A DNA stretch of 64,000 nt, taken from the NCBI GenBank assembly GCA_019637225.1, contig JAHBWC010000005.1:62001-126000 (forward strand). The letters are read 5' to 3'. This stretch comes from Labilithrix sp. Lineage in GTDB: Bacteria > Myxococcota_A > Polyangia > Polyangiales > Polyangiaceae. Position numbers and translations under genes: made by a program. The notes beneath the pieces are model-generated. The model was not told the DNA's origin and did not search any database. It saw only the letters and a list, made by a program, of their open reading frames with translations. This document shows positions 59,992 through 64,000 of this stretch, piece by piece (within the stretch, counting starts at the first letter, position 1; each line of letters starts with the position of its first letter).

Positions 59992-61178
59992 CGCGCGACC
60001 TCTCCTGCATCGACCACGTCGCAAGGCTCCACCACGCACTGCCCGCCGACACATGCCTGCCCGGCCACGGCATCACAGACCTTGCCGCAAGCGCCGCAGT
60101 TCTCCGGATCGCTGTTCGTATCGACCTCGCAACCGTCAGCCTGGCTGTTGTTGCAGTCGGCGCGGCCGTCGTTGCAGCGCATCACGCACGAGCCGTAGTC
60201 GCACGTGCGGCGCGCCCCGACGAGGCCGCCGGACGAGCAGCCCACCCCGCACCGTCCGCAGTTCAAGGCGTCCGACATCACGTCGACGCACGAGCCGCTG
60301 CAGACGCCGCCCTGGCACCCGGTCTCGCAATACGTCAGCCCCTCGGGACACATGCACGTGGGCTTGTTGTCTGCGAGGCGGCACTTCTGGCCCGCAGGGC
60401 ACGCGACCCCGCAGCCGCCGCAGTTGTCGTCCGAGACGATGTGCGTCTCGCAGCCGTTCGTGATGTCGCCGTCGCACTCTGCGTGGAGCGCGGTGCACTT
60501 CAACTTCCCGCAGCTGCCGTTCCCGCACCCGTAGTACGTGTTCGGGTACGAGGGTGCTCCGCCTCCGGTCGCGTCACATCGGTTGAGGCACGCCCCGCAG
60601 TTGAGGTCTTCGTTCTGGACGTCACGGCAGTAGGTGCCGCACGGGAGCCAGCCGTCCTTGCAGCCACACGCGACGCCGCTCCCGCTGCCGGGGGGACCTT
60701 GATAAGCGCACGGCTTCGCCGGATCGGAGCATTTGTTCCCGCAGGCCCCGCAGTGGTTGCTGTTGGTCATGTTGGTCTCGCAGCCGTTGTCGGCGAGACC
60801 GTCACAGTCGAGAGTGTTTTGCGCGGCGTTGCACTGCATCACGCAGGCGCCGGCGACGCACGAGAAGGTCTCGCGTCCGCCGCCTGCGGGGCACTCGAAG
60901 CCGCAGGCGCCGCAGTTGTTGATGTCGACGCGCAGGTTGACGTCGCACGGGAAGCGCGAGCTCGGACACGTCGTCCAGCCCGGCGGACACGTGCTCGACG
61001 GGCAGTACGCGATGAGCTCTCGCGGATCGGGCTCGGCGTCCAGCCCCGCGTCCACGGCCCCGAACTCCGTCGGCGGCGGCGCGATCTCGATACCGAGCCG
61101 CTCGTCGGTGCGCGAACATCCCCAGGCCATCGCCAAGGTCGCGACCGTGAAGACAGCCACCACGCCAGAAGGTTTCAT
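59988..61178 (-). CDS. Cys-rich lipoprotein with six NCGxCxxxC repeats
   Basis: 396 residues. The lipobox AWGC follows the signal VAVFTVATLAMAWGC. Six copies of the motif (N/H)CGxCxxxC stand about 35-60 residues apart: NCGACGFEC, HCGACGNKC, NCGACLNRC, NCGGCGVAC, NCGRCGVGC and NCGACGKVC, each followed by a second small Cys cluster (C-x-x-G-x-C). It is the first gene of the five-lipoprotein chain. A disulfide-laddered rod-like stalk is a reasonable model; the function is unknown. The gap of 111 bp to the anti-sigma gene holds a hairpin (61236-61251). Confidence 0.78.
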   Translation of the reverse strand: MKPSGVVAVFTVATLAMAWGCSRTDERLGIEIAPPPTEFGAVDAGLDAEPDPRELIAYCPSSTCPPGWTTCPSSRFPCDVNLRVDINNCGACGFECPAGGGRETFSCVAGACVMQCNAAQNTLDCDGLADNGCETNMTNSNHCGACGNKCSDPAKPCAYQGPPGSGSGVACGCKDGWLPCGTYCRDVQNEDLNCGACLNRCDATGGGAPSYPNTYYGCGNGSCGKLKCTALHAECDGDITNGCETHIVSDDNCGGCGVACPAGQKCRLADNKPTCMCPEGLTYCETGCQGGVCSGSCVDVMSDALNCGRCGVGCSSGGLVGARRTCDYGSCVMRCNDGRADCNNSQADGCEVDTNSDPENCGACGKVCDAVAGQACVGGQCVVEPCDVVDAGEVAR

Positions 61179-61235
61179 GCTCACTCGCTGCTCACGAACG
61201 GGTTGGGAGGGCGTCCTCGTGACGGACTCTGGACG

Positions 61236-61251
61236 GAGCACCGGAGTGCTC
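61236..61251. promoter_or_regulatory. Small hairpin/inverted repeat GAGCAC-N4-GTGCTC
   Basis: A 6-bp perfect inverted repeat with a CGGA centre in the only sizeable gap between the anti-sigma gene and the lipoprotein chain. It could be an operator or attenuator; short and not decisive. Confidence 0.35.
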
Positions 61252-61289
61252 TGGTGACTGCTCGATCTCACAGGCGAGCTCGATGACGG

Positions 61290-61988
61290 CTATCGAGTCC
61301 GTCGCTCGAGGAGCTGCCGGATGCGCCCCACGTGAGGCGAGGACGGAAAACGCTCTTCGAAGGCGCGCGCACGCGCCCGCGCCTCGTCGGAGCGACCGAG
61401 CTCGGCGAGCGCTTCGATCGCGATCCGCTCTCGCTCCTGGACGAGGGCTCCCGCGGGACAGCGCTGCTCGTGCTCACGCGCGATGCCGAGAGCGCGCGTC
61501 GGGTTGCCCGCGCGAAGCGCGGTGTCGGCGGCGTCGACGAGCTCGACGTCGTCGCAGCGGAGCGCGGCCGGAGCCGGCGCCTTGCGCACCTCCACGCTCG
61601 GGAGAGCGTCGACCGACACGGCCGCGACCGGCGTGGCGTCGTCCTCGACCGGCGTGGCCGTCGGCGGCGCCGTTCCCTCCGCCGGCGCCGCCAGCGCGCC
61701 GTTCGGCACCCCGGACGGCTTCGCGTCGTTCGCGGGGTCGGTCACCCACCGCGTGGTCCCGACGAGCGCGACCGCCGCGACCGCGGCCGCGGTCAGGCCG
61801 AGCCAGCGCGACCGCGGCGTGGCGGCCGGACCGTCTTGGAGGATCGGGCCGAGCCGGCGCGCAAGCTCATCCATCTTCCCGTCGGGCGGTCGTACCGCTC
61901 GTTGGGTGCGGATGAGGTCACGCATGAACTCGGCCTTGGCCGAGGGCGGGTCAGGATCGTCGACGAGGCGAATCGGGTCACGGCTCAT
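61290..61988 (-). CDS. Membrane-anchored putative anti-sigma factor with TPR-like tail
   Basis: 232 residues. The cytoplasmic N-terminus (about 70 residues, PDGKMDELARRLGPIL) precedes one transmembrane helix (WLGLTAAAVAAVALVGTTRWV). A Pro/Ala-rich linker and a C-terminal pair of TPR-like helices (AADTALRAGNPTRALGIAREHEQRC, ALAELGRSDEARARARAFEERFPSS) follow. Topology and position directly after the ECF gene (ATGA overlap) fit an anti-sigma factor that releases its sigma on an envelope signal. There is no zinc-binding HxxxCxxC motif, so it is not a classic ZAS type. Confidence 0.68.
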   Translation of the reverse strand: MSRDPIRLVDDPDPPSAKAEFMRDLIRTQRAVRPPDGKMDELARRLGPILQDGPAATPRSRWLGLTAAAVAAVALVGTTRWVTDPANDAKPSGVPNGALAAPAEGTAPPTATPVEDDATPVAAVSVDALPSVEVRKAPAPAALRCDDVELVDAADTALRAGNPTRALGIAREHEQRCPAGALVQERERIAIEALAELGRSDEARARARAFEERFPSSPHVGRIRQLLERRTR

Positions 61989-62563
61989 TTGAAGTCCCTC
62001 CGCACGCGATGGCGGTCGACGGCGGCGTCCACCGCTTCGCGCGCGGCTCGAAGCCGGGAGTAGGCGGTCTGAACCGGGCATTGGAGCGATTCGGCCACCT
62101 CTTGCATGGGCAGCCCTTCGAGCTCGAAGAGGACGAACACCGCGCGCTTGTCGTCGTCGAGCTCGTCGAGGATCGCGCACAAGATCTCGCGCGCCTCCCG
62201 CTCCCGGAGATGTTCGGCCGGCGTCATCGGATCGACCCGCTCCGGCACCTCGTCGGTGACGATTTCACGTGTCGCGCTCGCGCGGCGCCGGAACCGGAAC
62301 GCCACGCGCACGCAGATCCCGTAGACCCACGAGCGCAGCGTGCTCCGCGCCTCGTACGTGGCGAGCTTCCGATGGACGACGACGAACGTTTCCTGGAACG
62401 CGTCGTCCACGTCCGCCGGGCGGACCCCGAGGCTGCGCAGCATCGTGTAGACGAACTGGCCGTACTCGCGGAAGATCGCCCCAATTTCGGGCGCCGCGCT
62501 CACGTTGAGTGATGCCGCTGCTGCATCGGCCTCTGCGACGCTGGGGAACGAGACTGCCCGCAC
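61985..62563 (-). CDS. ECF-family RNA polymerase sigma factor
   Basis: 192 residues from GTG 62563. Region 2 is FVYTMLRSLGVRPADVDDAFQETFVVVHRKLATYEARSTLRSWVYGI, region 4 is LDELDDDKRAVFVLFELEGLPMQEVAESLQCPVQTAYSRLRAARE, both typical of extracytoplasmic-function sigma factors. It is followed by the membrane-anchored putative anti-sigma factor. Likely targets include its own operon and the downstream lipoprotein chain, which is inference. Confidence 0.92.
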   Translation of the reverse strand: MRAVSFPSVAEADAAAASLNVSAAPEIGAIFREYGQFVYTMLRSLGVRPADVDDAFQETFVVVHRKLATYEARSTLRSWVYGICVRVAFRFRRRASATREIVTDEVPERVDPMTPAEHLREREAREILCAILDELDDDKRAVFVLFELEGLPMQEVAESLQCPVQTAYSRLRAAREAVDAAVDRHRVRRDFK

Positions 62564-62594
62564 GGGAAGCAGTGCCCCGGTCGCCCCGCCATTA

Positions 62595-63683
62595 TTACAA
62601 AATCGTCAGGAGCCCGCTCACTCCGACGAAGAGGATGACCCTGCCGGTCGAGTACAGCCGCTCCTGCCCGGCGCCGACGCTCTCGAAGTAGAACGTGCGG
62701 CCGACCACCGGCGCCGCGACGCCGAGCTCGAGCCGGCCCGAGCGCGCCCCCTCTCGAAGCTGAACCGCAAGCGCCGCCTCGGGACCGGCGAGCGGCCGCC
62801 ACGCGTCGCTCCGCTCCGTGAGCCCAGCCGTGTGAGGGACGACAGCGCCCCAGAACGCACCTCCGCACGCGTCGAGCCGGACGCTGCGCTCGGGCAGCAG
62901 GTCCAGGCACGCGCGGACCTGCTGGTCGACCGCGGACAGCGTCCCACGAACCGCGCGGCTGCGAAACGACTGCGGGAGCGTGTACCCCGCGGTCCACTCG
63001 AAGCTCCACACCGAGCTCGACCGCTCGAGCCGGGCGACGCCCCGTAGCGCGGCGCTCGCGGAAGGGAGGATGCCGACGGAAGCAGACGCGCCAGCGCCGA
63101 GCGACAGCTCGAAGGCCCCTCGCCGAGGTCCAGGCCGCGAGCTCTCGCGAGGAGCGGGCACCGGAGGCGGTGGAGCGGGCGGAAGCGCCTCGGGCCGCGC
63201 GCCGGGCTCGGCCTCCGTGTGCACCTCCTCGGGCATCGTGCGCGGGGCGCCGTGCTCCTCCTGCTCGCCACGGTCCGCTCCAGACTCGCGCTCTTCGACT
63301 GCCTTGACGAAGAGGGCGACGACGAGCCCCGTCGCCCGAATCAACCGAGGACAGCTCTCCGCATCGATCTCGCGCGAGCCGAGGACGACGCCGTCACGAT
63401 CCCGCTCGACCACGCGCGCTCCGAGACGAGCGCCCGCCGAGGTCTCGTCGCCCTCGATCACGATGTCGGCGCGCTCGCGATCGATGAACGGATCCCGTCC
63501 GAGCTTCTCCGTCACGACGCTGCGGAGGGCGGTCTCCGTGACACACGCCGCGGGCCTCTCGCGCCACGAGAGCGCGAACGACGAGTCCGCGCGCGCTGCG
63601 CGCGAGCGAGCGAGCAGCGCCAGCACGAGCCCCACCGCGACCACGCGCGCCCTCGACCGCCGAGCAGCACGATGGCAGCGCAT
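62595..63683 (-). CDS. Secreted or outer-membrane protein upstream of the sigma gene
   Basis: 362 residues from ATG 63683, which gives a clean signal peptide (VVAVGLVLALLARSRAARADS); in-frame starts at 63713 and 63728 are possible. Domain 1 (about 35-130) is a small alpha/beta module (CVTETALRSVVTEKLGRDPFIDR...ADIVIEGDE), followed by a Pro/Glu-rich linker. Domain 2 is beta-rich with alternating strands (FELSLGAGASASVGILPS, WSFEWTAGYTLPQSF, LELGVAAPVVGRTFYFESVG), likely an outer-membrane barrel. It lies 31 bp upstream of the ECF gene and may sense the signal. Confidence 0.65.
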   Translation of the reverse strand: MRCHRAARRSRARVVAVGLVLALLARSRAARADSSFALSWRERPAACVTETALRSVVTEKLGRDPFIDRERADIVIEGDETSAGARLGARVVERDRDGVVLGSREIDAESCPRLIRATGLVVALFVKAVEERESGADRGEQEEHGAPRTMPEEVHTEAEPGARPEALPPAPPPPVPAPRESSRPGPRRGAFELSLGAGASASVGILPSASAALRGVARLERSSSVWSFEWTAGYTLPQSFRSRAVRGTLSAVDQQVRACLDLLPERSVRLDACGGAFWGAVVPHTAGLTERSDAWRPLAGPEAALAVQLREGARSGRLELGVAAPVVGRTFYFESVGAGQERLYSTGRVILFVGVSGLLTIL

Positions 63684-63860
63684 CAAACGGAGTCTAGACC
63701 ACCTCGAGCGCATCTTGCCGTCGTCCACACATGAGCTCGAGCTTCGCGCCAGGCCGTGGCGGCCCCATGCTGCGCGGCGACGCGCGCGGGCGGTGTTCTG
63801 CGGCCTCGTCGTTAGGGACGACGGAAGAGCACATCGACCAGAGGAGCGACTCCGCGCGCT

Positions 63861-64000
63861 TCAGCCGCGACGCGCGAGGGCAGCCTTCGCGACCTCGACG
63901 TCCGAGAAGCGGCGCGTCTCCGTCCCGATGATCTGCTCGGTCTCGTGGCCCTTGCCCGCCACGAGCACCACGTCGTCGCCCTGGGCTTCGAGGATCGCCG
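63861..64000 (-). CDS. murE: UDP-N-acetylmuramyl peptide synthetase, C-terminal end (cut by window)
   Basis: The minus-strand frame ending at 63861 reads [20 protein letters not shown], then [17 protein letters not shown] and a TGA stop. The phrase [11 protein letters not shown] is the conserved C-terminal motif of MurE-type Mur ligases, which add the third amino acid (usually diaminopimelate or lysine) to the peptidoglycan stem. Only the last 45 codons are in the window. Transcription runs toward the ECF/lipoprotein cluster, separated by 177 bp. Confidence 0.82.
   Translation of the reverse strand, partial: AILEAQGDDVVLVAGKGHETEQIIGTETRRFSDVEVAKAALARRG

Noticed and set aside
1..64000. tRNA, rRNA or riboswitch genes
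   Set aside because: No cloverleaf-like arrangement, rRNA stretch or known riboswitch core was recognisable by eye; a covariance-model scan would be needed to exclude small RNAs.

Overview
The window is GC-rich, gene-dense bacterial chromosome. It is packed with predicted lipoproteins (lipobox cysteine followed by Asp/Gly/Ser/Pro-rich linkers), a zinc-ribbon Ser/Thr kinase, RCC1 and beta-propeller proteins, an IgGFc-binding-like protein, repeats of the NCGxCxxxC motif, and many GTG/TTG starts with ATGA/GTGA gene overlaps. This combination points to a myxobacterium, most likely of the Polyangiales/Labilithrix-Sandaracinus kind. That assignment is inference from gene style, not from a marker gene. 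I saw no rRNA, tRNA or CRISPR array.

Layout. 1-2.1 kb: the 3' end of a surface protein with Ig-like repeats and a lamin-tail domain, then the broken start of a four-helix-bundle gene running into a hexamer repeat. 2.1-6.3 kb: hslO, a papain-like cysteine peptidase lipoprotein, a small tandem-repeat array, and a coupled membrane/outer-membrane pair. 6.4-10.1 kb: a TetR regulator, a 15-bp palindromic operator, and an outer-membrane beta-barrel plus lipoprotein. 10-13.5 kb: an EamA transporter, then a sphingosine-1-phosphate-lyase-like enzyme coupled to an amidohydrolase. 13.6-17.7 kb: a protein kinase fused to a non-catalytic FGE-like domain, and two lipoproteins, the first behind a Fur-like box. 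17.8-23.5 kb: a 2-hydroxyacyl-CoA dehydratase component and its giant double activase, with a 22-bp palindrome at the promoter. 23.9-28.2 kb: three overlapping secreted-protein genes, a perfect hexamer inverted repeat and a Pro-rich membrane protein. 28.4-34.97 kb: a TetR regulator, a GH31 glycosidase lipoprotein with a class I amidotransferase, a vWA lipoprotein and a cN-II-type nucleotidase. 34.95-36.2 kb: a lipoprotein with seven LEA-like 11-mers, bracketed by a 16-bp direct repeat. 36.2-39.5 kb: truD-exbB-exbD-tonB. 39.7-40.6 kb: about 229-bp inverted arms around a decayed transposase. 40.6-49.7 kb: a family-4 uracil-DNA glycosylase, a trypsin-like lipoprotein, a YihY protein, a DUF3105 lipoprotein, a GAF-GGDEF diguanylate cyclase and a rhomboid protease. 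49.7-51.4 kb: a short HsdM-like methyltransferase with a half-size HsdS-like partner and no restriction subunit. 51.6-54.1 kb: a Cys-rich lipoprotein, a metallo-beta-lactamase-fold protein and a small membrane protein.

54.2-63.7 kb is the most system-like segment: eight same-strand genes. An outer-membrane-type protein, an ECF sigma factor and its membrane-anchored putative anti-sigma factor lead into five overlapping lipoprotein genes (six-repeat Cys-rich, two propeller-like, RCC1, IgGFc-binding). The gene overlaps suggest they are made together in fixed ratio, plausibly as one surface assembly under sigma-factor control. The window ends in the 3' end of murE on the minus strand.
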